Shown piece after piece: positions 1 to 11,160 of a DNA stretch of 64,000 nt. Position 1 is the stretch's first letter, and the number at the start of each line of letters is the position of its first letter. This DNA is from Viola odorata (taxonomy: Eukaryota > Streptophyta > Magnoliopsida > Malpighiales > Violaceae), in assembly GCA_963691705.1 (NCBI GenBank), contig OY829542.1, positions 53,919,002 to 53,983,001 on the forward strand, given 5' to 3'. Made by a program: the position numbers and the translations under genes. Under the pieces are notes generated by a model, which worked only from the letters and a program-made list of their open reading frames with translations, searched no databases and was not told the origin of the DNA.

Positions 1-521
1 CGTCGTTCATGTATTTGTACGATGCGTCGTTCACTCCTTTGTTAAACACCTGAACGACGCTCCCACGCGACTCCCTTCGTTCTTCTTTCCCTTCACTCTT
101 CACTCTTCCCTTCTCTTTCACTCTTGCAATCCAAACCCTAGAATCCGAACCAATTCCCAAATAAACGTGAAAATCCCATCCTTCAACGCTGGCGAACGTC
201 TCTCTTTCGATCTTTCCCTTGAACGACGAGTTCTTCATCGCATCCGGCAGCCCGCTACAATCAACATTGACGCAGCCTGCTGCAATCGCAGGTAACCTCC
301 ATAGCTAGGGTTCTATCAGGCACTTGTGAAGCAGATCCCTGAGAAGCTTGCATTTGTGTAGGTGGTGGAAGTGAAGTTGACACTTGTGAGTCTAATTTTT
401 TTAATGTAGTTAACATCCAAACGTTGATCCCGTAAAAGGCTTCCAGCTTTGAAGTTTGAACTATCAACAATAACGTAAACAAGTTCGTATCAGAACATTG
501 TTGAAAAAGGTCTAAGGGGGT
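1..521 (+). other. Upstream and leader region of ACD gene 1
   Basis: No convincing coding exon is seen. The stretch holds pyrimidine-rich sequence (about 80-130) and an AACCCTAG motif near 136, typical of plant 5' leaders. A possible donor (CAG|GTAACC near 291) would allow an intron in the untranslated leader. I saw no clear TATA box or array of heat-shock elements (inverted nGAAn units). This is inference from composition only. Confidence 0.35.
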
Positions 522-1200
522 ATGGTTATGGCCCTTTCAAGATCCCGTCCAACACTTCTCTTAAAGCTCCTCCGCTCAAGCGGAGCTCGCACGTTCTGCA
601 CCACCGCCGCTCCTCCTCCAACCAATGGGATTGTGGCCGGAGCTGACTCATCCGACTCCGCAGATACCACCAGGGGAGAAATCGCAGCTGTCACGGCGGG
701 TATATGCCAATCAATAGCTTATGTAAAGAACTATCTAAGAGATCTCCATGACAGCCACTATCACCTTGCACCAGGTCATCACTCTCCTCCACCTCCCCTC
801 GTATTTAGGTTTTCAACTGCAAGCCAGTTTTTGTTCAGTTACGGACTTCTTATTTTACTTTTTTTTTAAGGTTTCAGGGGACATAGATAGGCTGTGTGAG
901 CAATTCTATTGGCATCCTTTTCAAAAAGGAGGCAGTGAGAAATCATATGAGACGAGCGTGGACGATGATGGCAATTTCTGGATTCGGGTCGATGTTCCTG
1001 GGATTCAAGGGAAAGAAGTGAAGGTTTGGTTTGAGGATGGAAATGTGTGGTTCAATGCAGAAAAGAAGGGTAGAGATGAAGTTGTTGGTGATAGGAGGTA
1101 TGCCCACAATTTCCCTATCCCTCCTGGTGATTACAAGTTTGAAAACACGAATGCACTTGTTAGCTGCGGCGTTCTAACTATTAAAGTGCCCAAGGAGTAA
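522..1200 (+). CDS. Small heat-shock-like protein (alpha-crystallin domain), probably organellar
   Basis: Two exons, 522-774 and 878-1200, joined by a GT-AG intron of 103 bp (donor CCAG|GTCATC, acceptor TTTCAG|GGGAC). The phase-1 split glycine codon restores one frame of 191 aa. Residues 1-40 are rich in Arg, Ser, Leu and Ala with almost no acid, like a mitochondrial presequence. Start at 522 or 528 (MVM versus MAL) is undecided. Residues about 105-191 form an alpha-crystallin (HSP20) fold: a DVPG turn, then beta strands ending in GVLTIKV. The protein stops just after that strand, so the C-terminal I-X-I extension of canonical sHSPs is nearly absent and oligomer assembly may differ. The family acts as ATP-independent holdase chaperones; that role here is inferred. 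It is paralogous to the genes at 6880 and 9501 (shared WHPFQ motif with the former). Confidence 0.85.
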
Positions 1201-2464
1201 GGATGGGTTTTGAGACAGGTTCGTAATCGATCTGTGTCTATACTTGCTACTTAGCTGCTGATTGATACTGGTAGTTTGAGAATACAATGACAATATATAG
1301 CGTTGTTTCTGTGTAATTACGTAGGGTGTAGTGAATGGCGGTTGAATTGAATATCATGCTATATTTAACAAAGTGCAAACTGAAGATGGCTTCGTTTTTC
1401 TCATCTTGTAGTGAATTTCTCACTTGTTTATTGTAGGATATTGTGTTAATTAAGACTGCATTGCCTGTTATGTTTTCTGTTTCAATTTCCTGCAGTCATT
1501 TCCATGGTAGTTTTAACAAGAGTGTCAAATATGATGCAGGTGTTTTGCTGTACTTAAATTGGTGTTAGTAGCTTAGGCACTTAGTATCTGGATATACAAA
1601 ATGACCCTTTGCTCATTCTTTTGGTTGAAAGTGATCAATAGAACCAAAAGTTAACTTAGAGATTTTAAACAGTTAGACAGAATCCTGCTTTCTTATGCGA
1701 ATTTGCGCTGGCCAAGCATGTTTTCATATTGTGCTAGACAGATTAGGTGTTTCTCTCTACTGGAGGGGACTATTTCCCCTCTAGGGAGGTTTCATCTGTG
1801 TCGAATTCTGGTCTTAGTTCGGAGGTTTCATCTGTAACAATTAGATGTTCGACTTTCTCAATGTGAATTGTGAGGCGGCAAAGGAAAATGTCTTGGTGTC
1901 TTTGCGTTTATTGAATTTTAGGCTTTTAGCTGGTTTGCGGCTACATCAACATATCCTAGGGTTGTGCAGGATGGAGCTGAGAATGATTTCTGTTTTCAGT
2001 TTCCTTGTGCTATTAAGTTAGTGTGTAAACTAGAAACCAAAACTATATCTACTAGCAATAATGACAGGCAATATCTGATTAGTTCATTCGGTATGTCTTC
2101 CGGATGCAAATCAAATTTAAGGTTGGTATACAAAACAATTTGGTTGTGTGCTTTCTTTCCTCGTGATTGCGATCGCGATCGCGATGGCAAACAATAGTGC
2201 TGTCAAATTGCATTCTTGCAGCTTTAATAGCTGTATGACTGAATTAAGACTAAGCAGACATAAATAAATATTATTACAACCAACAAAGGTTACATTAATA
2301 CAAGGATTTTATTTGTCCAGACAATTAAACATGATAAACTTTAAACAAACAAACATAACATGACATGACAAGTTTATTTAATAATAACACACAAGTACAC
2401 AAACTTGTGTGAGGGGCAAGGAAGCCAAGCTTAGAAACTGTAAATATATAATTTAACATAATGA
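1201..2464. other. 3' flank of ACD gene 1 and spacer
   Basis: Noncoding. The first few hundred bases are probably the 3' UTR of the gene ending at 1200. A 15-bp direct repeat (GGAGGTTTCATCTGT) occurs near 1787 and 1821. A GATCGC-type simple repeat lies at about 2168-2183. No exon or transposon boundary is recognised. Confidence 0.4.
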
Positions 2465-3566
2465 CTAAATAACAGATCTTAAACCCAGAGTTGGAGTTAC
2501 CTTGTAATGACTAAAACCAGCATCAAAGAAGAGTTTTGACCTTTCTTTTTCGTTTCGCTCTCGGCCACAAGCCAGAATCATCATTAGCATATGGAATAAG
2601 AGTTGTGTTACTTTCAACTGACTTGCCATCTTCTTGGCTTCCCCTGATCATATCTATTATAATCACTTTCCCTCCTTCTCTGCCTCTAATTGCTTCTTTG
2701 CATTGCTTCAGAATCTTCACACTATCTTCGTCGCTCCAATTTTGCAGATTATCCTGCGTTTACGTACGAACCCTAAATTAGAAAAAAGAAAGAGGCTACA
2801 GTTTACAAAATCATCATAATCTTCTTCTTCCCCCAAACATACCTTTATCAGAATTGCATCCGCAGGAGGAATTGCCTGCAGTATGTCCCCACCAATGTAT
2901 TTCAAATTTCCAGTATCTTTCAAGCCAGCAACCACATGTGGAAGATCAAGGATGGTGTGTTGTAAGTGGGGGAACTCTTCTGTTATGGCCCTAGCCACGA
3001 TTCCGATGCCACCACCAGCATCCATCAAGGATTCCAGCCCATCGAACACCCCTTTGCAGTCATTTAGCACGGTTTTAAGGACCAACCGCGCATCACTAGC
3101 CATGGCCTCATTAAAGATCGTTAAACCCTGGTTCCTGACCAGTGTAGTCCCAGAATGACCTCCCGTGTGCGGTATGAAACGCAGTAGGATCCTCATGGTG
3201 TGATGAAACTTGGGTCAACTAGGAATTGCAAGTATTTTGTTATGCCTAAATGGTTGTCCTTAAGCAGGAGTTTAGACACATTGGTCAGAACATACCCCTC
3301 CTCCTCCTCTTCTACGCCGCGTACTTTTTGTTGCGATAACAAGCCAGAACGAACCAAAATGCGAATGAGCTGGTGGAAGTACGGAGCTTTTGATGGGTTG
3401 ATGGAAAAGCAGCAACAAGGTTAGAGATGGTGATGGGCTTACCATGGTTGTGGATGGCTTCTGGCATGCCTAGTTCAATTGCGCATTTCAGTGACATGGA
3501 ATTTACGTAATTCAGGGTTTCATTATACAGATACGCTTGACCTTCAAGGAGCTCCGCATAACTCAT
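2465..3566 (-). pseudogene. Broken plant O-methyltransferase (caffeate/flavonoid OMT-like)
   Basis: Read on the minus strand. Exon 1 begins near 3566 with a dimerisation-domain N-terminus (the NSMSLKCAIELG and HNHGKPIT stretches match type-I plant O-methyltransferases). It resumes at about 3160-2843 with the SAM-binding segment (LMDAGGGIGIVARAI in place of the usual VDVGGGTGTV) and ILDLPHVV. A GT-AG intron (about 2842-2754) sits at the family's conserved position after ILIK. Exon 2 carries WSDEDSVKILKQCKEAI and GGKVIIID. Frame changes at about 3330-3370, near 3200 and around 2560-2600 move pieces between frames, and part of the substrate-binding region is unreadable. I see no intact frame, so this is a pseudogene. 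Family members methylate phenolic hydroxyls in phenylpropanoid metabolism; the substrate cannot be stated. Confidence 0.8.
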
Positions 3567-4328
3567 TTTTTCTGCTAAAGTATTCAATTTTTTTTTTCTT
3601 CCAATGACCAAATATTGGTTGTAATTTGAAATGGCCACAAGACATCTAGAAACCTAACTTTAGGCAAACTGCAAAGCATTTTTTTTAGGGTAATCTCTGT
3701 AAGAAAATCATACGGTTTATAAATGTTCTACTTAATCCTGGCGTTTTAAAGCTTACAATATCTATTCTATAATTTTTTTAAAATTGCAATTTTAACCTTT
3801 ATAATATTTTAAAAAAATTCAAATAAAATAATACAAGGTGGAATTTTTTTATGATTTTTTTTCGTAAGAAATATAATAGCACCTAAAACTGAAAAAAGAG
3901 TTAGTTTAAATGTTGTTTACAATTTATTTTTAAATTTCTTCTTTTTAATCTTTTTAAAAATATTTCTCAATTTATTTTTAAAAAAAATATTTTGAGTAGT
4001 GAAATGGACTCTCATGTTTTTGTTACATTTTTTTTCTTAAATTTGTATACATTTTTTTATTTTTTTAATAGAAAAATCACTAAATTATAAACTCATTGAC
4101 ACTAAATTAAATAAAAAAAATGTAAATGTTCTAGAAAAAATGAAATAAAAGATGCAGTAGAACTAGGATAGAACTTTGCGATAGGTATTATGATATCAAA
4201 TGAATTTTTCACCTTCATTTCTTTCATATCAAATGTATAAGGAAGCAAGAATTTGGGGTATCATATATATACTTTAACAATAACTTTGATAGATTAGAGC
4301 TTGTGATCCTCCTAATTTCTACTGTATA
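3567..4328. other. AT-rich spacer
   Basis: Very AT-rich sequence with long A and T runs and no reading frame of interest. It separates the O-methyltransferase remnant from the inverted-repeat element that starts near 4329. Confidence 0.5.
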
Positions 4329-5055
4329 GAAAAAAATATTCTAATAAATACTTTCACACTTTAATCTCTTATATATTTAAACACATGAAACTTTAGTTCA
4401 TGTTGTTAGATTTTTCGTCCGAACCCTAACGATGCATTAATAATTATTTTTTATATTAATATATTATTAGAAATTAAAAAAGAAATTAAAAAAGAAATGA
4501 ATATTGATTTACTTTTTCAAATATTATTTTTTCTGTAACTAAAAAAGTTAAGAAAAACAGGAGGAAGTAAACAATTATAAAAATATAAAATTATTTTTTT
4601 AATCTTTTTATAAATTTTTGAATTTTATTTTAAAAATGGTATTTTAGTTATTCCATTTAATTATTAATAAATATTCTAAAAAACCAGTCTCTAGTTCTTG
4701 TGAATTTTCCATAAAATTTTAAAATCTTTTATATACTTTTACGAATTCTTTATATTTTTTATTTTTCTGTAATTGTTTGAATTTTTATAATTTTTACTTT
4801 CTACTATTTTTATTATGAAAAAATATTATAAAAAATAATCAATCTTCCATTTTTATGATTTTTTTAATTTTTTAATAATATTTTAACATAAAAAGTCAAG
4901 TTTTAATCCACCGTTCGGATTTCGGACGAAAATTTTAATTACATGAACTAAAATTTGATATATTTCCATATTTAAGGATAGAAATTTGTGAGGGCAAATG
5001 TCAAGGACTAAGGTGTAAAAGTACCTATAATCTAGAGATCTTAGAATATTTTACC
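4329..5055. mobile_element. Long-inverted-repeat MITE-like element
   Basis: The ends are inverted, imperfect copies of each other for well over 100 bp. The left side shows AATATTCTAA, a CTTTCACACTTTA block, TTTTAGTTCATG-like sequence and TTTTTCGTCCGAA. The right side shows the complement of the same blocks in reverse order (TTCGGACGAAAA, CATGAACTAAAA, TAGAATATTTT). The middle is AT-rich and noncoding. This is a foldback or MITE architecture. No target duplication was confirmed, so the exact ends are approximate. Confidence 0.55.
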
Positions 5056-5596
5056 CTTATATATACTTGTTGTTTTTGTTGTCACCGAGTAAAGTAAAGT
5101 GAAGTGAAAGATATGAAGGGAAAGATATTTTACCCTTATATATATAGTGTGAAAATTTTGAGAGACCTATTAGGTAATTTCTGAAGGGAAAGATATGAAG
5201 TGTCATGAAAAGGAAAAATAAAACTTAATGATTTATTATGCCAGAATTTAAATTTGTAGGGGTAAATATAAAAGATTAATGAAAGAAGAAAGCAACTTTA
5301 AGGTCTATTAACTATTAAGAGAGATTTGAGAAGTTTGAGGGAGTACAAAATGAAGGATTAGTATAAAAAACAATAGAATTCGGAGGAATATTATGGAAAA
5401 ATAATTTTTTTAAAAGGAAAATATGAAGAATTAATGTTAAAATAATAAACTTATTTTTTAAGAGATTAATTCATTACAAGTATAATCCAACATCTTTAAA
5501 ATCCCCCTAATCTCACACCCAAATCACAATATTGCTATTTTTTGGAAAATAGTAATTATCCTATTTGAACAATGAAAAGGTATCACTTATCACTTA
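5056..5596. other. AT-rich spacer with short repeats
   Basis: Noncoding. TTTTACCCTTATATATA occurs twice (about 5051 and 5129) and a GAAAGATATGAAG motif recurs (about 5106 and 5189), suggesting local duplication. No gene is seen. Confidence 0.4.
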
Positions 5597-6120
5597 TTCC
5601 CTCCGGCCCATTTTATTTGACGTTCTGGTTCAAAAACCTTGTCCCGTTTTAATTGTCGTCCTGAATAAATGTGTCCATTTACTTTAGCCTTTTATATTTG
5701 TGTCCCTCGAACGACAAGTCGTTCGCCTCGAAACGGCGTGTCACACACGGGCTTTTTTTGAAATGAAAAAGTTAGTGGACCATCCTCACTCCATCTCCAT
5801 CTCCTCACTTCAACGTGTCTCTGACAACAAAACAGGACCATCCTCACTCCATCTCCTCCATTTTCTTTCTTATTTTCTTAACAACAAAACCAAAAATCAA
5901 ACAAAAAATAGAGGATTGTTATCACGAGTTTTAGAATTCAAATGATATGAATATTGACATATTTTGTGATGAAATGGAAATTTTTAGATTTGAAAAAGAG
6001 AAGCAGCGAAGAGAGAGAGAAGCAGAGGAGAGAGGAAGGCATGAGCTGTCAGTTTGGTACTGTGCACCCTTAATATTCGTGATTCCGGCCCAAACGACAA
6101 GTAATTTGGGTCGGAGGGAG
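5597..6120. mobile_element. Stowaway-type MITE (Tc1/mariner-like)
   Basis: The left end TTCCCTCCGGCCCA and the inverted right end (GGGTCGGAGGGAG) form a terminal inverted repeat of the CTCCCTCCG type. The element is flanked by TA dinucleotides (5595-5596 and 6121-6122), the Stowaway target duplication. It is 524 bp with no transposase. The small open frame inside (about 5947-6261) crosses the right end and is not considered a gene. Confidence 0.75.
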
Positions 6121-6211
6121 TATAGTTCAGGTAAGAATTGGTCTTTCTTGGAGGTTAAATTTAATATTTATGTAATTGTGAATTTTTTTAGCTCGTCAGT
6201 TACTTTTTGGC

Positions 6212-6640
6212 ATAGTTTTAAAAACCGAACTGATTCGACAGTCGGACCAGAAAAATTGTGATCCGAAGAGATTTTCAGTTCGGTTCAGCTATCTGACTGG
6301 AGCTGCATACGAATCGAAAAAAACCTGTCGACTCGGCCGGTTTTGTAAAAACCGGCGACCCGGTCGTTTCGGCTGGGACAACGTCAGCGTCAAAACGGCG
6401 CCGTTTTGCCAAACCAAAACGACGTCGTTTTAGGTTTTTAAAAAAAAAAAATGGAAAATTTGATGGGCCGACGCATTATAGACATTGAATTAGCCGGTTC
6501 AATTCGGTTCAATTATTTAAAATTAAATGGTTCGATGTGTGAACGGTTTAAAATAATCCAATGGATCAATTCGGTCGAATTCAATTGAACCATGATTTTT
6601 TTTTTTCAGTTCGTTGTCCGGGTCAGTTTTTAAAACTATG
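6212..6640. mobile_element. Non-autonomous hAT-like element
   Basis: The terminal inverted repeats are 20 bp: CATAGTTTTAAAAACCGAAC at the left and the complement of CATAGTTTTAAAAACTGACC at the right. The flanking 8-mers CTTTTTGG (6204-6211) and GTTTTTGG (6641-6648) match at 7 of 8 positions, consistent with an 8-bp hAT target duplication. The interior is GC-rich (ACCGG, AACGGCGCCGTTTT palindrome) and noncoding. It lies directly upstream of ACD gene 2. Confidence 0.7.
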
Positions 6641-6648
6641 GTTTTTGG

Positions 6649-6879
6649 AATAGAAGAAAAAATCAAAGAACACATTTACTGCCAAGATGCGCCAGTGATC
6701 AATAAGCAAAAGTGTACGGCTGAGATCTCACTCCCTAGTCGCTACTCCCATACTCTAAGTCGCACCATATCCCCACTCTCTCTCTCTGCGTTCTTCGCCT
6801 TCAACAACGAGACAAAAGAAAATAAACCCTAAACCCGAAAATCCCAATTCGATTCCCATCCTAAACTTTCCCTCTTTTA
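6649..6879 (+). promoter_or_regulatory. Proximal promoter/leader of ACD gene 2
   Basis: This 230-bp stretch lies between the hAT-like element and the ATG at 6880. It ends with a CT-rich tract (about 6774-6786) and an AAACCCTAAACCC motif, typical of plant 5' leaders. No definite TATA box is seen. Because the transposon ends about 240 bp upstream of the ATG, distal regulatory sequence may be transposon-derived; that is inference. Confidence 0.35.
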
Positions 6880-8434
6880 ATGGCTGTTGCAAGGTCTGCG
6901 ACACTCGTTTCCAGACTCCTCCGGTCTAGATTGAATTCCCCACACTCCATCCCGGCCCGCTCTTTCCGCTCCACCGCCGTAACCGCCGCTCCCCCGAAAG
7001 ATTCTTCCGGCGATGACCCCCAAGCTGAAGGTTCCTCTCAAGCTGAAGATGTACAAGACGCTGTCGATACTTTCTGCAAAAAAGCAGGGAAAGTGATGAA
7101 CGACTTGAAGGCACAGCTGAAGGGAATGTATCCTGGTCAGTAACAAATCTAACCATCTCTTCATTAGCTTCCCTGTTCTCTTCAATTTGTGGAAACAGAA
7201 AAATTTGGTGGATGATATGTTTCTTCTACTTTTTCCTTGAAATTTCAGAAGTTGAAGATTTTTTCATCGACATGGATGACAGTGAGAAAATGAATGACAA
7301 CTTCCGCCGAATGCTAAGTAACTTGAAGAAAAGAATAAAGTCTCAAGAAGCTGGTAATTATCCTCTTACTCTATTACGGTAGGAATTTGGACAGTAGGAA
7401 TTTGTGTTAGGTCTGGCCTAAATGATCCGGTTTCTTGGTTACACTAACGCTTCTGTTGCATTTGGTCACCTAAAACAGTGTATATGGAGGTTATAGACAA
7501 GGGGTTGGTTGATTGGTCATTGAAACTCTTGGATTAGGTGAATGATTACATGGACCTTTGTGGCCATCATCTAGCTAGTTCGAGAGTATGGATTAGTTTC
7601 GTAGAGTTTGTTGCTTAAGAACGGGAAGATAATACAGTAAGCTTCAGAAAATTTCTGTACATGAATGGTGTCAATGGGTGGAAAATAGGTGTAATTTTGA
7701 GACATTGCTAGTTGACAATTCAGAAGGATGATGCCAGTTATTGTCTCTTCCGATTTACCTTTCTATGTGGATGAGGGATTCTTCTTATTCTGTTCTCAAC
7801 TTTAGTTCTAACAACTTAGAGCACCATGTAAAGTGTAAGCCACCATATATTGCTTTTTAGTTCAAACTAGATAGACCCTATGAATGAGATTAAGTCATTT
7901 TAGTCCAAAGATAAAAAGGGGTGGTGGCTAGCCACCACATGGTGGCCAAAAATCATTTCCCTTTATCCAATTAGTTGGGTTTTTCAAGGACCAGAAATTT
8001 GACCGATTTAATTGTTTGCACAGTGATTATGTCTTCCAATGTCTTTTGTGTGTGTTAACTTCATATCTACTTTCTCAATTTCAGAACTTAATGAAGAATA
8101 TTGTGAGATGTTCCATTGGCACCCATTTCAAGAAGCGGGGAATGAGCGACCCTATGAAGTGAATGTAAATGAGGATACCTGGTCTGCTAGGATAGACATG
8201 CCAGGTATTGGTAGTAAAGGAGTGAGAGTGTGGTTTGAAAACAATTATCTGCATTTCAAAGGAGAAGAGAAAGATAAGGGTCCTGCTGGTAGAAAGTATA
8301 TGAGCAAATTTCCCATCCCTCCTGGTGAGTTCAATACTAATGAGATTAGTGCTATGTTGAACAACGGAGTGCTTAATATTGTGATTCCCAGGATTAAAGC
8401 TTCTTCAAGGAATGAGAATTCTGACAAGGAATGA
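6880..8434 (+). CDS. Small heat-shock-like protein (alpha-crystallin domain), three exons, probably mitochondrial
   Basis: Exons 6880-7135, 7249-7353 and 8085-8434 join at GT-AG introns, all phase 1, to give 236 aa. The N-terminus (MAVARSATLVSRLLRSRLNS, then Arg/Ser-rich) looks like a mitochondrial presequence. Residues about 58-120 are acidic and Lys-rich and probably helical. Exon 3 carries FHWHPFQ followed by the ACD (DMPGIG turn, KFPIPPG, GVLNIVIP). An IVI/I-P-R-I motif after the last strand is a possible C-terminal anchor, which gene 1 lacks. The middle 35-codon exon has no counterpart in gene 1. The family binds unfolding proteins without ATP; that role is inferred from family membership. 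The 731-bp second intron holds nothing recognised. Confidence 0.88.
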
Positions 8435-9500
8435 GCATTGGGATTTATACTACTCACTTTAGGTTCGATATTTATGGCTTTGACATTTCGTATGTGGTAA
8501 CATGGTAGCGGTGTCAATAGCTTTGACATTTCTTATCTCTCTTACCTTCTGTTCTAACTGGTTATGTGTTTCTTGTAAGCACGGTTTGGAACTTGTCGCG
8601 TTAGGAATGCTTATATTTTGAAGAATTTCCTTAAAAGATTAATATATATTTTCTATTTTGTTTTTAAACGCTATTCTTGGTGATATTTTCATCGCGATGC
8701 ACTGTTCTGTCGTTCCGTGCATATGCATACAAAAACAGAATGTGTTGGAATTACACTGACTGGAATAGTATGACTAGCCTACATGAATATATGCATATTT
8801 AAAGCGTCCCCAAGTGTTGGTGTCGAAAAGAGCGGCGTTTTTGTTTTCATGGTAGCATAGCTTCAGTAATCAGTAGTGGGTATGGAGAAGGTGGCATGAT
8901 AAACTTCAACAGGGTGAGGTAAATTATGCCTATCTACGGAAAAGAATAGTCGTCTTGTGTTGTTGTTACTTTGTTATTTTTCCTTTTTCTGTAGACGACT
9001 ATGGATGGACTATATGGAGACAAATTCCATACCATTGAGGCCCACATCACTTGCTTGTTGAGGCCCACATCAGGTTTCGAGCCTGCAACATATTATGGGC
9101 CGAAATTACTTGCATTGTAGGCAATTTGTTTTTCGTTAGAAAAGAAAAAGCAAGAGAGAAATTATTTTTGGTAAACTGAGTGGTTTAATAATACAAAAAA
9201 AAAAGAAAAGAAGGGTTTTAAGAAGGGCTGGGCTGATCTGAGCAACAGGAAAGCAGTAACTAGCAATTCCAAAAGTGATAGGCAGATGTTAGTTTGGCGT
9301 GTATGTTCTGTTCTGCTTCTGCAGGCGGGGCAACCAATAGATTAGCAACGTTTGGCATCTTTTTCAACTACTACCACTTAGCAGCTCTCCACTATAAGAA
9401 AAGCATCATCTTCTCCACACACTCTCTTCTTCCAAACCATTTCTTCATCTCAGGCTCATAACACAAAAACCTAACAAGCCATTTCCCAAATTTGAAAATT
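8435..9500. other. Spacer between ACD genes 2 and 3
   Basis: 3' flank of gene 2 followed by noncoding sequence. A short direct repeat TTGAGGCCCACATCA occurs twice at about 9036-9072. CACTATAAGAAAAGC near 9390 could act as a TATA region for the gene starting at 9501. No transposon ends were found. Confidence 0.4.
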
Positions 9501-10351
9501 ATGGCTTTCTCATCAGCAGCCTCTTTCATTCCGGCCTCCTCCTGCAGCACTCACCCCCACCACCTTTCCTGCCCGCCGCTTCTTCCCAGCTGCAAATCCG
9601 AGCAAGGGCCTCAACAATGCCATAACCTCTACTGCAATGTTGTCTCCTCCTCTAGTACTCCCCAACACCACCACCACCACCGAAACAGCCTCGTCCATCT
9701 TTTCTCCTTCACGTCTCTCAATCCCACATTCTCACTCCAGTCGACAACTCCGACTCCGACGAGGATGACGTTCTCGTAGAGGAGGAAGATCAAGGTTCTC
9801 TCTCTCCTTTATTAAAGCCCTACTACTCAGATTTAAGAAAAGTAAAACAGATGCCAACTTTAAGCTGTTCGAGTTATTCACTTTGTTGGGTATTTTTCTT
9901 TCTTCTGTTCTGCCTGTGGTGGTGTCTGCAGTGATGATAAAGCCAGTGGTGGTGTTCACGAACCCATTTCTGGCGGGTGGGTCGGTGGATCCATCTGAGA
10001 TGGAGGAGGATGATGAAGGACTCCATGCAAGGTTCGATTTCCCAGGTGTTGGGAAAGATGGGGTCAAAATGTATATGTGGAGACCAGCAGCAGCAGCAGC
10101 AGCACCATCATCCACATCATGGGTGAGGAGGACCAGCTCATCCACAACCCCTGATCAAGAACTCAAGAAGAACAGAACCTCAGATGGCGATGATGCGGAG
10201 GAAGTATGTTGCTGGAATTGTCCTCACTCCTCCTGCTCACTACAAGGCTGACAAGATCAAAGCCACCATAAAGGATGGTGTGCTCAGGATTGTGGTCCTC
10301 AAAGTCAATCTTGGAGATCGGCCTGGTGTGGTTATAGTTAAGGTGGACTGA
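9501..10351 (+). pseudogene. Third ACD (sHSP-like) gene, frameshifted
   Basis: The ATG at 9501 opens a Ser/Ala-rich, plastid-transit-like N-terminus. The exon 1 end that matches exon 2 is in another frame (acidic DNSDSDEDDVLVEEEDQ ending at 9794), so exon 1 holds at least one frameshift. The intron 9795-9931 is GT-AG and phase 1. Exon 2 reads KPVVVFTNPF, then HARFDFPGVGKDGVK. The frame is then lost just before a (CAG)n tract at about 10086-10104, and regained further on as RRKYVAGIVLTPPAHYKADKI and GVLRIVVLKV up to the stop at 10351. Every conserved ACD block is present but spread over frames. A truncated product is conceivable, but as a chaperone gene it is broken. The left edge of tandem unit A falls inside exon 1 (9532). 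Confidence 0.75.
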
Positions 10352-10972
10352 TGATGAAGACCCACTTTTTACTTAATGTTATTTAGAATTTGCTGTTGTG
10401 TAGTTCCTTTCTCCTCCAATCCGAAAGTTAAAGTCTAGTAATTCTAATATTATTCTCTTTTTTATTACCTTAATCCATCTCTGTTGTTGTGATGCTTTTC
10501 CATTTTTTTACGTTTTATTACTTAAAATCTTTGATTTGATGATTAATTTCCTACTCCAAGTTAGGGTCTGAAAACTCAAATACTAATAGTAATATAATGG
10601 AGTTAAGTTAATTATTAATTAATTAATTGATTTTGAAAGTTCCGGTTAGGTTTCCTCATATGGTCCGGACCGGACCAGTCTGGTTTCGTTTTGTCTAAAA
10701 GCGGACCATTTTGGTTTGAAACACAGCGAGCTCTGTATTACTCTGTAATGTAATGTATCCGTAGGGGAAGAGGAAACATTGAAAAATGATTCATTAGCCA
10801 GTCAGTCAGTCATACCTGCGGCTTTCCTGTCGCTGTCATCATGGGTGTAACAAACTACGGTTTTCTGGCAGCAGGGATGACGTCCTTATTTATTCCTTAA
10901 ACATTAATTGGCGGCAGGCTTTGCGTACGCTTTGCAGTTTGCAGTTTCCACCGTCATCATCCCATCCCGAGT
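10352..10972. other. 3' flank of third ACD gene (unit A)
   Basis: Noncoding, AT-rich, matched by 25209-25829 in unit B with very few differences. It contains a short palindrome (GGTCCGGACCGGACC near 10660) and a tandem AGTCAGTCAGTCA near 10800. No gene is seen. Confidence 0.5.
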
Positions 10973-11103
10973 AAAACTTAGGTATATTTACATCATGATG
11001 ATGTAGGATGATGACATGTGTCCAAAAGTGTTAAGAATAGTGGTATTCTAGCACTATTTGGGGCACGTGTCATCATCCTAGATCATGATATACCCAAGTT
11101 TTT
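10973..11103. mobile_element. Small foldback MITE (unit A)
   Basis: The 131-bp inverted repeat runs from AAAACTTAGGTATAT to the complementary ATATACCCAAGTTTT, with arms of about 55 bp (GATGATGACATGTGTCC pairs with GGCACGTGTCATCATCC) around a short loop. No coding capacity. The same element in unit B (25830-26572) is split by a hAT insertion, which confirms it was present before duplication. Confidence 0.65.
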
Positions 11104-11160
11104 TCCATCCCATCCCAGCCTCTTTATTTTATTTCTATTAACTAATTAATCTGATTTGAT

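Noticed and set aside
5947..6261. 104-codon plus-strand frame
   Set aside because: It runs across the right terminus of the Stowaway MITE into flanking DNA.
10080..10104. Functional polyglutamine or polyalanine tract
   Set aside because: The residues come from the frame that is already lost; in the frame matching the ACD the tract reads serine, and the gene is broken around it.
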